The notes: generated from the letters alone by a model not told the origin. 64,000 nt of DNA from Brevibacterium aurantiacum (GCF_900169065.1 NZ_FXZB01000016.1:55542-119541), one strand, 5' to 3'. Counted from the first letter of the stretch, positions 8,914 to 18,535 are shown. Made by a program: numbers and translations.

Positions 8914-9549
8914 TTAGTGAGGTGGACTCGGAAGGACGAACATTCCATCCGGCGAAACCGGTGCCGGGCGAGGGCCGGGCTTCGAAAAGACGCTGACTGA
9001 CCATGGCGACGTTTCGTCGAACTGGCCGAGGTGCCAATCGCCGAAGCGCTGGTTCAAGCGGAGAGCGCTCGCCTCACACGCAGAATCCTGATCGCTCGGA
9101 CCGCCTTGAACGTGTGTGGTGGTACCGATGATGAGGATTCCACCTGGTCGGAGAACCTCCCCGATTCGCTTGAACACATCTCCGAGCTCGGGAAGGAACG
9201 CAGGAACATTGCCCGACATGAGCACGACATCATAGAGTTGCGGCAAGCCCTCGTCGGCCAAGGACTCAGCCGAGATTTTGGTGGCGCTCATCAACCGGAA
9301 CCACGAAGGGTCGTAGAGTTCCCCGGCCACTTGTAAAACCTCGGAACTCGGATCGATCCCGAACGCGTCATGGCCTCTGGCCTGCAGTCCGTTGACAGCA
9401 TTCCCGATACCGCATCCAATATCGAGAACGCGAGATTCGCGATCAACGATCATGTCGATGAAGCGAACATCGACCTCAAGGTCGGTGCCTGAATCCACAA
9501 ATCCGCGCATCTTCGCCGCATAAGCCTTGTCATCAATCGGCATCTCCAT
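8914..9549 (-). CDS. Class I SAM-dependent methyltransferase
   Basis: A 211-residue protein with the SAM-binding motif I VLDIGCGIGN at about residues 41-50, an acidic motif II in FGIDPSSE and the later VLRPGGILIIGTTTH strand, all typical of Rossmann-fold methyltransferases. ATG 9549 follows GAGGTTGAGG-like sequence and lies 4 bases after the LysR stop, so the two genes are probably co-transcribed. The acceptor is unknown. C-terminal residues after about 150 resemble no specific subfamily by eye. Confidence 0.75.
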   Translation of the reverse strand: MEMPIDDKAYAAKMRGFVDSGTDLEVDVRFIDMIVDRESRVLDIGCGIGNAVNGLQARGHDAFGIDPSSEVLQVAGELYDPSWFRLMSATKISAESLADEGLPQLYDVVLMSGNVPAFLPELGDVFKRIGEVLRPGGILIIGTTTHVQGGPSDQDSACEASALRLNQRFGDWHLGQFDETSPWSVSVFSKPGPRPAPVSPDGMFVLPSPPH

Positions 9550-9553
9550 CACC

Positions 9554-10450
9554 TCAACCCTCACTCGCCTCGGGCAGGATCTCCTGCACGATCTCGACGA
9601 CCCGAGCCAGAGCCTTCGAGGGATTGTTGCGGCGCCAACCGAGCGCCAATGTGAACGCATCCCCACCCTCGGCGAGACGAACATAGGTGACCCCGTCGAT
9701 GCGGATGTGATTCGAGGACTCGACGACGATCGCGATCCCGACCTGCGCGCCCACGAGCGCGAGCAGACTGTAGGGATCAGGTGCCTCCTGCGCGATGTGC
9801 GGAAGATAGCCGGCCTGATCGGCCAGGCGCATCATCGCCTCCCGCACCTGCGAACCGTGTGACGGCGCATACGTGATGAATGGCTGCTCCTTCAGGTCAG
9901 CCATCGACACGCTCTCCGCATCGGCGAGCTCGTGGCTGGTGGGGACCGCGACCATGACCCGCTCCTGCCGGATGACGTGGACGGCGATGCCCGCAGGTGC
10001 CGGCGGGGAGATGATCCCCATATCCATGGTCCCGTCGCGAACGGCCAGCGCCGACTCACCGGAATACGTCTGCGGGTGCATCTCCAGGCTGATGCCCGGC
10101 TGCCGGTGCGCGACCTCCCTGGCGAGCAGGGACAGGATCGAATAGCCGCTCGTCCCGCCGAACCCGATCCGCACCCGGCCGACCACACCCTCCTTCGCAG
10201 CACGAGCGATGCGACGTGCACCCTCGACCTGCGCTTGGATCGACCGAGCGGGCTCGATCAGCGCCTCACCCGAGGATGTCAGTCGCACCCGACGCGTGGT
10301 CCGTTCGAACAGCTGCACGTCGAGGTCCTTCTCAAGCGAGCGGATCATCTGGCTCAATGCCGGTTGGGCGATGTGCAGGGTCTCCGCGGCCCGCCCGAAA
10401 TGCAGCTCCTGCGCGACGGCGAGGAACGCCGAGAAGTGCCGCAGCTCCAT
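9554..10450 (-). CDS. LysR family transcriptional regulator
   Basis: A 298-residue regulator. The N-terminal winged helix-turn-helix (MELRHFSAFLAVAQELHFGRAAETLHIAQPALSQ...) covers about residues 1-60, and the periplasmic-binding-protein-like effector domain follows (about 90-295). It is divergent from the acyl-CoA dehydrogenase operon, the usual layout for a LysR activator controlling an adjacent pathway, with a TTG-N11-CAA motif in the gap. Its ligand is probably a pathway intermediate such as glutarate or an acyl-CoA; this is inference. Confidence 0.88.
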   Translation of the reverse strand: MELRHFSAFLAVAQELHFGRAAETLHIAQPALSQMIRSLEKDLDVQLFERTTRRVRLTSSGEALIEPARSIQAQVEGARRIARAAKEGVVGRVRIGFGGTSGYSILSLLAREVAHRQPGISLEMHPQTYSGESALAVRDGTMDMGIISPPAPAGIAVHVIRQERVMVAVPTSHELADAESVSMADLKEQPFITYAPSHGSQVREAMMRLADQAGYLPHIAQEAPDPYSLLALVGAQVGIAIVVESSNHIRIDGVTYVRLAEGGDAFTLALGWRRNNPSKALARVVEIVQEILPEASEG

Positions 10451-10498
10451 GGTGCTCGCTTTCGTCGTTGACCGGCTCTATCCACTGTCAGCCAAGCA

Positions 10499-10515
10499 TT
10501 GATAATGAATTGCAA
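10499..10515. promoter_or_regulatory. Candidate LysR-box
   Basis: TTG-N11-CAA within an A/T-rich stretch of the divergent 125-base gap between lysR and the acyl-CoA dehydrogenase gene. It fits the general T-N11-A rule for LysR regulators. The match is short, so this is only suggestive. Confidence 0.35.
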
Positions 10516-10575
10516 ATAATAACCATGATATTACGTCTTGGACACCGCGTAATACAAGTGGAACAGTAAGGAACC

Positions 10576-12288
10576 ATGAACTACGTCGACCTCGACCCCG
10601 CCCTGCAGCCGCTGATCGAGTCCTACCTTGAATCGGCAGATCGAGAGCTGCTCGCCCCGGTGCTCACTGCGCTCGGGGCCGACGCCGCGCAGCGCCTCGC
10701 CCCTTTGGCCGACGTCGCGGACAAAAACCCGCCGAGGCTCGAGCAGTTCAACCGCGAAGGCGACCGGGTCGACACCATCGACTACCACCACAGCTACCAG
10801 GAGCTGCAGAAGGCCGCCTACGAGGAGTACGGCCTCTCCGCACTCTCGCACCGCGGACTCCACGGCTGGGACGACGTGCCACCGCACCTGGTGAAGTACA
10901 TCCTCTCCTACGTCTTCGTCCAAGCCGAGTTCGGTCTGGCCTGCCCGGTATCGATGACCGATGCAGCTGCGAGGACCCTGCGGAAGTTCGGCGAAGGAGA
11001 GCAGATCGCCGAGGCGATCGACCGGCTGATCTCGACCGATCCCGATCATCGGTTCACCGGAGCGATGTTCATGACCGAGATCCACGCCGGCACCGACATC
11101 GCCCAGACCTCGACGGTGGCCGAACGCGACGGTGAGAACTGGGCCCTGTCCGGGCGCAAATGGTTCGCCTCGAACCCGGACGCCGACATCATCCTCACCC
11201 TCGCCAGATTCCCCGGCGGCGATGACACCACACGCGGCGTCGGACTGTTCATGCTGCCCAAGCACCGCCCGGACGGGACGAAGAACTCCTATGTCATCGA
11301 CCGGCTCAAGGACAAGCTCGGCACCAGGTCCATGCCCAGCGGCGAGGTCACCCTCAGCGGAGCCTATGCCGTCCAGGTCGGGGCGCTCGAGCGCGGATTC
11401 CGGCAGATGGCGGAGATGGTCAACACCTCCCGCCTGTCCAACGCGATGCGCGCCACCGCCCTCATGCGCCGCTCGATCAACGAGGCGCTCGCCCACGCCC
11501 GCCAGCGCGTCGTCTTCGGCAAGGCCCTTATCGAGGCACCTCTGATGCGCATGACTCTGCTGCCGCTGCAGGCCGATGCCGAGGCAGCGCTCGGGCTCGT
11601 CTTCTACTGCGGTGACATGCTCCAGAAGGCCGATGCCGGCGATGCTTCCGCGGCTGCGCAGATTCGCGTACTCACGCCGCTGGCCAAGCATTACATCTGC
11701 AAACGTGCTCGCTTCGTCACCGGTGAGGCGATGGAGGTCCGTGGCGGTCGCGGCTACATCGAGGAATTCCCCGACGCCCGCCTCGTCCGCGACTCCCACC
11801 TCGGCTCGATCTGGGAGGGCTCAAGCAACGTCATCGCCCTCGATGTCCTGCGCTGCATGCGCAAACAGAACACGCACCAGCTCCTGGCCGAGACGATGAC
11901 GCAGAAACTGAACACGATCACCTTCGCCGAGGCGGGTCCTGAGATCCGTGAGCTCCTGACCAGGTGGACGGCGATCGTTGATCGCGGTGACGTGATCCTG
12001 AGCGTCGAGTCGGATGCTGCCGAGGCGCTCATCGGCGGCTATGCCGACGATTTGGCGCACCTGATCATGGCTGCCCTGCTGCTCGAGCAGGCCGATGCCG
12101 AAGTCAGCCGTGACGACAACTTCCGCAAGCTGCTCGTCGCCAGGGCCTTCATCGGCAGCAACATCACTGCCGATGAGAATGCTGTGGTCGACACACTCAC
12201 TCATTTCGAAGACATCGTCGATGGCGAAACGGTGCCCCGCGATGCTGTCTCAACCGACGTCGTCCCCACACCCGCACCCGTGGCCTGA
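10576..12288 (+). CDS. Acyl-CoA dehydrogenase, AidB-like
   Basis: A 570-residue flavoprotein, longer than typical acyl-CoA dehydrogenases (about 380-400) and similar in size to the AidB branch. The sequences MFMTEIHAGTDIAQT (flavin region), RLSNAMRATALMRRS, MEVRGGRGYIEEFPDARL and SIWEGSSNVIALDVLR are typical of AidB-like members. It probably oxidises an acyl-CoA or related thioester with FAD, passing electrons to ETF. It starts the operon with the CoA-transferase and glutaryl-CoA dehydrogenase. The substrate is unknown; glutarate-related chemistry is a context guess. Confidence 0.82.
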   Translation: MNYVDLDPALQPLIESYLESADRELLAPVLTALGADAAQRLAPLADVADKNPPRLEQFNREGDRVDTIDYHHSYQELQKAAYEEYGLSALSHRGLHGWDDVPPHLVKYILSYVFVQAEFGLACPVSMTDAAARTLRKFGEGEQIAEAIDRLISTDPDHRFTGAMFMTEIHAGTDIAQTSTVAERDGENWALSGRKWFASNPDADIILTLARFPGGDDTTRGVGLFMLPKHRPDGTKNSYVIDRLKDKLGTRSMPSGEVTLSGAYAVQVGALERGFRQMAEMVNTSRLSNAMRATALMRRSINEALAHARQRVVFGKALIEAPLMRMTLLPLQADAEAALGLVFYCGDMLQKADAGDASAAAQIRVLTPLAKHYICKRARFVTGEAMEVRGGRGYIEEFPDARLVRDSHLGSIWEGSSNVIALDVLRCMRKQNTHQLLAETMTQKLNTITFAEAGPEIRELLTRWTAIVDRGDVILSVESDAAEALIGGYADDLAHLIMAALLLEQADAEVSRDDNFRKLLVARAFIGSNITADENAVVDTLTHFEDIVDGETVPRDAVSTDVVPTPAPVA

Positions 12289-12312
12289 AGTCACAGAACA
12301 CCGGAGTAAGTC

Positions 12313-13539
12313 GTGAGAACCACAGAAACAGAATCCACGCCCGATACGAGCACCGCGGCAGGTGGGTCCTTCGCAGGCCCTCTTGCCGGTGTGCGCGTCA
12401 TCGATCTCTCGAAGATCCTCGCCGGGCCCTATGCCACGATGTCTCTGGCTGACCTCGGTGCCGAGGTCATCAAGGTCGAACACCCCGATGGGGGAGACCC
12501 GACTCGTGCCTGGGGTCCACCCATGGTCGGTGCCGATGCCACGTACTTCCACGCAGCGAACCACAGCAAGAAGTCCGTGACGATCGACCTCAAATCCGAA
12601 CGAGGACAGGCCCAGGTTCACGAGCTGTTGGCCGAGGCCGATGTCCTCGTCGAAAACTTCCGACCCGGCAGCTCACTGCAGACGATCTTCGACTACAAGG
12701 AACTGGCAGCGAAGTTCCCGCACCTCGTCATCCTCCGCATCTCCGCCTACGGCGATCACGGGCCGATGCGCGACGAACCCGGTTATGACATGGTCGCCCA
12801 GGCTCGCGGTGGGCTCATGTCTCTGACCGGTGAGGCAGGGGGACCGCCGATGAAGGCCGGGTTCGCCATGGGTGACCTGGGTGCAGGGCTGTTCGGCATC
12901 ATCGGAATCGTCTCCGCACTCTTCGAACGCAGCCGGACCGGCAAGGGCCAATACCTGACGACCTCGCTCTACGAAGGACAGCTGGCACTGCACGTGAACT
13001 GGGCGACGAACTACTTCGCCGACGGCAATCGCCCACATGCGCTGGGATCCGGGCACCCCAACCTCGTGCCCTACCAGGCGTATCGGGCCGCCGATGACTA
13101 CTTCGTCATCGCCATCGGCAACGACTCCCTGTGGCAGCGCCTGTGCACCGCCATCGAGCGACCCGACCTCGGCGATGACGAACGCCTGTCGGCCAACCGC
13201 GGTCGAGTCGAGCACCGCGAATACCTCAACGAGGAGCTCTCCCGCACCCTGCGCACGAACACCGTCGAGCACTGGTGCGAGAGGTTCTCGACCACCGAGA
13301 TCCCCGCTGCACCGATCAAACACCTCGACGAGGTCTATGCCGATCCGCAGACCGAAGCCCTCGGGATGGTCCAGACGGTCGACCATCCCTCCGCCGGACC
13401 AATACGGCAGGTGGCATTCCCCGTCAACTTCAACGGAGTCCGCCCACCCGTGCGCTCCGCGCCACCGGAGCTCGGAGCCGATACTCACGACTTCCTCGGC
13501 GCCGCCGACCACCCACACCCAGCCACCACAGGAGCCTGA
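12313..13539 (+). CDS. CaiB/BaiF family (type III) CoA-transferase
   Basis: A 408-residue type III CoA-transferase. The N-terminal motif VIDLSKILAGPYATMSLADLGAEVIKVE is the family hallmark, and EPGYDMVAQARGGLMSLTGE (about 155-175) contains the expected catalytic aspartate. It starts with GTG 25 bases after the preceding gene and is followed one base later by glutaryl-CoA dehydrogenase. Human SUGCT, a member of this family, transfers CoA to glutarate, so a glutarate CoA-transferase role is likely here but unproven. Confidence 0.87.
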   Translation: MRTTETESTPDTSTAAGGSFAGPLAGVRVIDLSKILAGPYATMSLADLGAEVIKVEHPDGGDPTRAWGPPMVGADATYFHAANHSKKSVTIDLKSERGQAQVHELLAEADVLVENFRPGSSLQTIFDYKELAAKFPHLVILRISAYGDHGPMRDEPGYDMVAQARGGLMSLTGEAGGPPMKAGFAMGDLGAGLFGIIGIVSALFERSRTGKGQYLTTSLYEGQLALHVNWATNYFADGNRPHALGSGHPNLVPYQAYRAADDYFVIAIGNDSLWQRLCTAIERPDLGDDERLSANRGRVEHREYLNEELSRTLRTNTVEHWCERFSTTEIPAAPIKHLDEVYADPQTEALGMVQTVDHPSAGPIRQVAFPVNFNGVRPPVRSAPPELGADTHDFLGAADHPHPATTGA

Positions 13540-13540
13540 A

Positions 13541-14737
13541 ATGACTACGACCGCCACTGCGCAGGACGCCGCCGACCTCGACAAGTCCGACCTCCTCAAC
13601 CTCGAAGGCCTCCTCAGCGAGGTCGAGATCCAACTTCGCGACAAGGTGCGAGCCTTCGTCGATGAGCGTTTCCGTCCGAGCATCGCCGACTGGTATGAAA
13701 ACGCGCACTTCCCCGTCGAGATCGTGCGCGAAATGGGCGAGCTCGGACTGTTAGGCATGCACCTGCACGGCTACGGCTGCCCGGGACGATCCGCCGTCGA
13801 ATACGGCCTCGCAGCCATGGAGCTCGAAGCCGGTGACTCAGGCCTACGCACCTTCGTCTCCGTCCAGGGATCGCTGGCGATGTCCGCGATCCACAAGTTC
13901 GGTTCCGAAGAGCAGAAGAACCGGTACCTGCCGGGCATGGCCAAGGGCGAGATCATCGGCTGCTTCGGCCTGACCGAGCCCACCGCCGGATCCGACCCGG
14001 GATCGATGGCGACCACAGCAACACGCAATGACGACGGTTCGTGGACCCTCAACGGAGCCAAGCGCTGGATCGGCCTGGCTTCCATCGCCGATATCGCCGT
14101 CATCTGGGCCGCGACCGACGAAGGCATCCGCGGGTTCCTCGTCCCCACCGACACCGCAGGCTTCACCGCGACCCCGATCGAACAGAAGCTGTCGATGCGC
14201 GCCTCCATCCAGTGCGATATCGACATCGCCGATGTCCAACTGCCCGCCGAGGCTGTCCTGCCCGATGTGCGTGGACTCAAGGGGCCGTTCTCCTGCCTCA
14301 ATGAGGCCCGCTACGGAATCATGTGGGGCGCAATGGGCGCCGCTCGCGACTCCTACGAGGTGGCCCTGAAGTATGCGCAGGAGAGAATGCAGTTCGACAA
14401 GCCGCTCTCCGGCTATCAGATCACCCAGCAGAAGCTGGTGAACATGGTCCTCGAGATCCAGAAGGGGATTCTTGTGGCACTGCAGACCGGTCGCCTCAAG
14501 GACGCCGGGACGCTCGACCCTGTCCAGATCTCGGTCGGCAAACTCAACAACTGCAGAGAGGCCATCGCCATCTGCCGGGAAGCCCGGACGATGCTCGGCG
14601 GCAACGGCATCACCCTCGAATACTCACCGCTGCGGCATGCAAACAACCTCGAATCGGTGCGCACCTACGAGGGAACCGATGAGGTGCACACTCTGATTCT
14701 GGGTCGTCACATCACGGGTGAGCAGGCGTTCCGGTAG
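13541..14737 (+). CDS. gcdH: Glutaryl-CoA dehydrogenase
   Basis: A 398-residue acyl-CoA dehydrogenase of the glutaryl-CoA type, which oxidises and decarboxylates glutaryl-CoA to crotonyl-CoA. Supporting features are FGLTEPTAGSDPGSM (flavin-binding motif), ARYGIMWGAMGAARDSYEVAL, and the catalytic-base glutamate in RTYEGTDEVHTLILGR (about residue 377). The length is normal. ATG 13541 follows a GGAGCC site and the upstream stop. It is probably the last enzyme of a glutarate module with the CoA-transferase. Confidence 0.88.
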   Translation: MTTTATAQDAADLDKSDLLNLEGLLSEVEIQLRDKVRAFVDERFRPSIADWYENAHFPVEIVREMGELGLLGMHLHGYGCPGRSAVEYGLAAMELEAGDSGLRTFVSVQGSLAMSAIHKFGSEEQKNRYLPGMAKGEIIGCFGLTEPTAGSDPGSMATTATRNDDGSWTLNGAKRWIGLASIADIAVIWAATDEGIRGFLVPTDTAGFTATPIEQKLSMRASIQCDIDIADVQLPAEAVLPDVRGLKGPFSCLNEARYGIMWGAMGAARDSYEVALKYAQERMQFDKPLSGYQITQQKLVNMVLEIQKGILVALQTGRLKDAGTLDPVQISVGKLNNCREAIAICREARTMLGGNGITLEYSPLRHANNLESVRTYEGTDEVHTLILGRHITGEQAFR

Positions 14738-14767
14738 GGCGAGCTTTCCACGCGCGGCAGAGTCGCA

Positions 14768-14944
14768 TCAGGCGGATCTGCAGATGAGGCTTCGGAAACG
14801 CGACCACCAATAGTCGAAAGCCTCACGCCGGCGCTGTGCTCGCTCGTCACGCAGCTCCGTCTGCATACGAGCCTCGTCCACGAACAGCTGTGCGCTCTCC
14901 ATGCTGCGGATCGAACTCCATTGGCACCCGCTGACCATGATCAT
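14768..14944 (-). CDS. Small hypothetical protein
   Basis: A 58-codon ORF starting MIMVSGCQWSS with a strong GAGGGGG ribosome site just upstream. The middle (SMESAQLFVDEARMQTELRDERAQRRREAF) is a charged helix. No family is recognised. It lies alone on the minus strand in the 455-base interval between glutaryl-CoA dehydrogenase and the kdgT operon, which otherwise shows only the operator region near 15,124. It may not be a gene. Confidence 0.4.
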   Translation of the reverse strand: MIMVSGCQWSSIRSMESAQLFVDEARMQTELRDERAQRRREAFDYWWSRFRSLICRSA

Positions 14945-15123
14945 CGCCCCCTCGCGCTTACTTCCAGTGTACTGCGCGAGGTGGCGCGGGTGATCAGCGA
15001 TCGCACCCACTGATCGACAGCAGTTCTGATAGCAATCGCAGTTGGGTAGGGGCACAGACGAGATGACGCAACTCGCCTCGTGCACCTCATGCCACGGCAG
15101 GAGACTCTTGCCGCTTCGTAAAT

Positions 15124-15148
15124 ATGTACGTACACTAAGTACCTACAT
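15124..15148. promoter_or_regulatory. Candidate GntR operator upstream of kdgT operon
   Basis: An imperfect 25-bp dyad: ATGTACGTAC at the left and GTACCTACAT at the right, separated by five bases. Nine of ten arm positions are complementary. It lies 45 bases before the kdgT start. The operon's own GntR regulator (18,579-19,469) is the natural candidate to bind it. Confidence 0.55.
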
Positions 15149-15192
15149 AGACGACTATGTGCTCACAACTGCTCACACAAAGGGGATTCGTC

Positions 15193-16224
15193 ATGGCTGC
15201 CGAATCACAGATCACCAGTCGCGTTCCGCTTTTCGACGGGATGAACAGAATTCCTGGCGGCATCATGCTGATTCCGCTCATCCTGGGATCCATCGTCGGA
15301 ACATTCTTCCCTGGCTTCCTCGAACTGGGAAACTTCACCTCGGCGCTGTTCCGCGACAGTGCATTGCCTCTCATCGGCATACTCATCTTCGCAACGGGCA
15401 TGCAGATCACCCTGAAAACCTCGGGCCCCGTGCTTGCGACCACCGGCACGATCCTGTTGACGAAGTCGATCATCCCAGCTGGCCTCGTCGTGTTGTTGGG
15501 CCAGTTCGTCGGCATCGAGGGAATTCTGGGCGTCTCAATCTTGGCGCTCATCGTCATGATGGACAACAGCAATGGTGGACTATGGCTTGCCTTCACCGGT
15601 CGCTATGGAGACGCACGCGACCGCGGCGCTTACATGGCGTCGGCGATCAATGACGGACCGTTCTTCTCGATGCTCTTCCTGGGAGCAGCCGGTCTGGCCG
15701 ACATTCCCTACACCCTTCTGCTCGCGGCTGTCATCCCTCTGATCATCGGCATCATCGTCGGAAACCTTGACGCGAAGTGGACCGAGATCATGCGACCGAT
15801 CCCGAACATGGTCATTCCGTTCTTCGCCTTCGCGCTCGGCACCGGAATCGACCTCGGCAATGTCGTCACCGGTGGACTCTCCGGTCTCGTCGTCGGCGCG
15901 ATCGCCACGGTCATCACCGGTACCCTTGCCTACTTCGGATACCGCTGGATTCTTCGCCGTGGCAGCCAGTCGGGCATCGGCATCGCCTCGGCAACGACCG
16001 CAGGCAACGCGATCGCAACGCCAGCCATTATTGCCGGGGCCGATCCGGCCTTCGAGCCCTACATGGAAGTTGCCACTGCTCAGGTCGCCTCCGCCGTTCT
16101 CGTCTCAGCAATCCTGGCTCCACTGCTGGCAGCCTGGGTGCTCAAGCGCCAGGGAGGAATCAAGAAACAAGACACCGAATCGGGAGCCGAGGACACGTCA
16201 CCCCTGAGGTCTGAAGGACTGTGA
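15193..16224 (+). CDS. kdgT: 2-keto-3-deoxygluconate permease family transporter
   Basis: A 343-residue membrane protein with about ten hydrophobic helices, matching the KdgT family of proton symporters for sugar acids (RIPGGIMLIPLILGSIVGTFFP near the start; LIVMMDNSNGGLWLAFTGRYGD and SAINDGPFFSM in the middle). ATG 15193 follows AAAGGGG; an in-frame ATG at 15157 is less well placed. The gene overlaps the next by GTGA. In this operon it probably imports a four-carbon acid sugar rather than ketodeoxygluconate, judging from the kinase and PdxA2 partner. Confidence 0.85.
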   Translation: MAAESQITSRVPLFDGMNRIPGGIMLIPLILGSIVGTFFPGFLELGNFTSALFRDSALPLIGILIFATGMQITLKTSGPVLATTGTILLTKSIIPAGLVVLLGQFVGIEGILGVSILALIVMMDNSNGGLWLAFTGRYGDARDRGAYMASAINDGPFFSMLFLGAAGLADIPYTLLLAAVIPLIIGIIVGNLDAKWTEIMRPIPNMVIPFFAFALGTGIDLGNVVTGGLSGLVVGAIATVITGTLAYFGYRWILRRGSQSGIGIASATTAGNAIATPAIIAGADPAFEPYMEVATAQVASAVLVSAILAPLLAAWVLKRQGGIKKQDTESGAEDTSPLRSEGL

Positions 16225-17513
16225 CCCAAGAACTTAAGCCTCAGTCGCCCGATGCGCCTTCTGTGGTGGTTGTGGCCGATGACCTCACCGGAGCCACGGA
16301 CTCTTCCGTCCAGTTCGCTTACGCTGGGTGGAAGACACAGCTCCTGCTGTCTGAGGACAGCGTGACGCACCGGGAACCTGGCGCCGTCAGCGCACTGGTG
16401 ACCGATGCGCGAGCTCTCACCCGAGCCGAGGCGCAGAATCGCACACGTGCCGCCGTGTTGTCAGGACACGATGCTGCGACTCGCCTCTACCTGAAGATCG
16501 ACTCAACCATGAGAGGCACGATCTCATCGCAAATAGATGGCGCTCTCGAAGCCTGGCAACAAGATCATCCAGGAGCATTTGCCCTCGTTTGTCCGGCCTA
16601 CCCTGCCATGGGGCGCACCGTCAGCGACGGACAGCTGCTGGTCAACGGGACGCCGGTGCAGGACACTGTGATTGGCCGTGATCCCGTCACGCCAGTGTCG
16701 ACGAGTTCTCTTTCCGAGCTTCTCCCCGGTTCTGCCACCGTGACAAAGCCGCACGGTGAAACGTTCACGGTTGCGGCTTTGGTGGCATCGATCCGAACTG
16801 CACGGGCATCCTCGCCGATCATCATCATCGATGCCGGTGAATCGGCAGATCTTGATGTCATCGCCGAGGCGGCTGTCGAATTCGGTGACGACGTCGTCCC
16901 CGTCGGGTCGGCAGGTCTCGCGGCCGCGTTGGCTGTCAAATGGGGGACAGGCCTCGTTGCCCCGGCCGAATCAGACCGCACATGCGAGCGAGTCATCATC
17001 GTCGCCAGTTCACTCCATACTGTCACTCGAGAACAGGTGCAGGCCCTCGTCGACGTCGAGCCCCCTGAAGTTCAGGCCACCGAGGTTACAGTCCTGACTC
17101 CCGATCTGACCGCACTCTCTGACGAGGCGGCTCGGTCTGCTTGGCTGGAGACCGTGTCATCCACAGCATCGACCCCTATCGTCATCGTCGATGCCCCGGA
17201 GGAGAGGACGAGTTCCACGGACCTCGTCGCCGACCTGCTTGCCGGAGCGGCCGCAACGCTGATGCGCGATTCCGTTCCCACAAGTCTTATGCTGCTGGGC
17301 GGGGAAGGAGCACGCGCCGTGCTCAACCGCCTCGGCGCCGTGAGCCTGCGCATCCACTCAACGGTGCGCGAAGGTATGCCAATCGGGGCCATTGAGGGCG
17401 GCAGGGCCCATGGCGCAACTGTCATCACAAAAGCCGGAGGCTTTGGCCGCCGATCAGACGTCTTAGAAATCGCAGCAGAGCTTCTGCACAACAACGAAGG
17501 ATCAACGCAATGA
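16221..17513 (+). CDS. Four-carbon acid sugar kinase (DUF1537 family)
   Basis: A 430-residue kinase of the DUF1537 family, shown in other bacteria to phosphorylate D-threonate, L-threonate, D-erythronate or related sugar acids. The N-terminal substrate-domain motif VVVADDLTGATDSSVQFAYAG and the C-terminal ATP-binding part (GGEGARAVLNRL..., TKAGGFG near residue 410) are both intact. It starts at a GTG overlapping the permease stop and ends overlapping pdxA2 by ATGA, so translation is coupled. A PdxA2 partner favours D-threonate (DtnK-like), by comparison with characterised pairs. Confidence 0.87.
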   Translation: MTQELKPQSPDAPSVVVVADDLTGATDSSVQFAYAGWKTQLLLSEDSVTHREPGAVSALVTDARALTRAEAQNRTRAAVLSGHDAATRLYLKIDSTMRGTISSQIDGALEAWQQDHPGAFALVCPAYPAMGRTVSDGQLLVNGTPVQDTVIGRDPVTPVSTSSLSELLPGSATVTKPHGETFTVAALVASIRTARASSPIIIIDAGESADLDVIAEAAVEFGDDVVPVGSAGLAAALAVKWGTGLVAPAESDRTCERVIIVASSLHTVTREQVQALVDVEPPEVQATEVTVLTPDLTALSDEAARSAWLETVSSTASTPIVIVDAPEERTSSTDLVADLLAGAAATLMRDSVPTSLMLLGGEGARAVLNRLGAVSLRIHSTVREGMPIGAIEGGRAHGATVITKAGGFGRRSDVLEIAAELLHNNEGSTQ

Positions 17514-18535
17514 CTCTCCCCGTATTGGCAATCACACTCGGCGATGTCGCAGGCATCGGACCGGAGATCACCGCGAAGTCACTTCTCGGCCATGATGATC
17601 TGCGCACAAAGTGCACTCCGGTTGTCATCGGTGACATCGCCTCGGTCAAGCGCGGTGTCGCATTCGTCGGCGGTGACGTTGAAGCAGTGCGTGAGATCAG
17701 CGCCCCGGGGGAGGCGAAGAACATTCCCGGGACCATCGAGGTTATCCAGGTGGGCCCTTCTCTCGCGGAGGTTGGTGTCGGTGAACTCAGTGCAGCAGCA
17801 GGAGACGGTTCCTACCGTTTCGTCGTTGAGGCCTGCCGCCTCGCCAGAGAAGGTGAAGTCGATGGAATCGTCACCGCACCGCTGAATAAGGCAGCCATGC
17901 ACGCAGGAGGCCATAACTTCCCCGGTCACACTGAACTTCTTGCACATGAGTTCGGCGTCAAAGACTATTCGCTCGTACTTTCAGCCGGCGATCTCTATTT
18001 CTTCCACCTCACTACTCACGTTTCAATGAAGCAGGCGATTGAGAACATCACCTTCGACCGCACCTTGAGCGTCCTCAAGCTGGCCGGTGCCTTCGCAGAG
18101 TCAATGGGTACACCCGAAGAGCGCATCGGGCTCGCGGGCCTCAACCCGCATGCAGGTGAGAACCGCCTGTTCGGTGATGAGGACGCTGATGTGCTGACTC
18201 CCGCAGTCGAGGCCGCACAGGAACACGGACTCAATGTCGTCGGCCCGCTGCCAGGAGACGCACTCATTCCGGCCGCTGTGCGTGGCAACTACAATCTCGT
18301 GGTCGTTTGCTATCACGATCAGGGACACGCCCCCTTCAAAGCCGTCTATGGTGATGACGGAGTCAACATCACCGTCGGTCTGCCGGTTGTGCGAGTCTCA
18401 GTCGACCACGGCACCGCATTCGACATTGCCGGAGAGGGCATCGCCCGCGAGGCCAGTCTCGTTCTGTCGATCGAGCGTGCTGCGACTCTGGCACCTGAAT
18501 GGGGCGTCGTCTGGGACGCGGCTCAAGCAATGTGA
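17510..18535 (+). CDS. pdxA2: 4-phospho-D-threonate/4-hydroxythreonine-phosphate dehydrogenase family (PdxA2)
   Basis: A 341-residue NAD-dependent oxidative decarboxylase of the PdxA family. The metal-binding histidines are seen in NFPGHTELLAHEF (about 140), VVCYHDQGHAPFKAV (about 270) and VRVSVDHGTAFDIAG (about 300). Placement after a DUF1537 kinase marks it as the catabolic PdxA2 branch, which turns the 4-phosphate of D-threonate or D-erythronate into dihydroxyacetone phosphate, rather than the pyridoxal-synthesis enzyme. The gene overlaps the kinase gene by four bases. Confidence 0.88.
   Translation: MTLPVLAITLGDVAGIGPEITAKSLLGHDDLRTKCTPVVIGDIASVKRGVAFVGGDVEAVREISAPGEAKNIPGTIEVIQVGPSLAEVGVGELSAAAGDGSYRFVVEACRLAREGEVDGIVTAPLNKAAMHAGGHNFPGHTELLAHEFGVKDYSLVLSAGDLYFFHLTTHVSMKQAIENITFDRTLSVLKLAGAFAESMGTPEERIGLAGLNPHAGENRLFGDEDADVLTPAVEAAQEHGLNVVGPLPGDALIPAAVRGNYNLVVVCYHDQGHAPFKAVYGDDGVNITVGLPVVRVSVDHGTAFDIAGEGIAREASLVLSIERAATLAPEWGVVWDAAQAM

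Noticed and set aside
10531..11799. A 422-codon minus-strand ORF over the AidB-like gene
   Set aside because: Antisense of a convincing acyl-CoA dehydrogenase; no motif seen.
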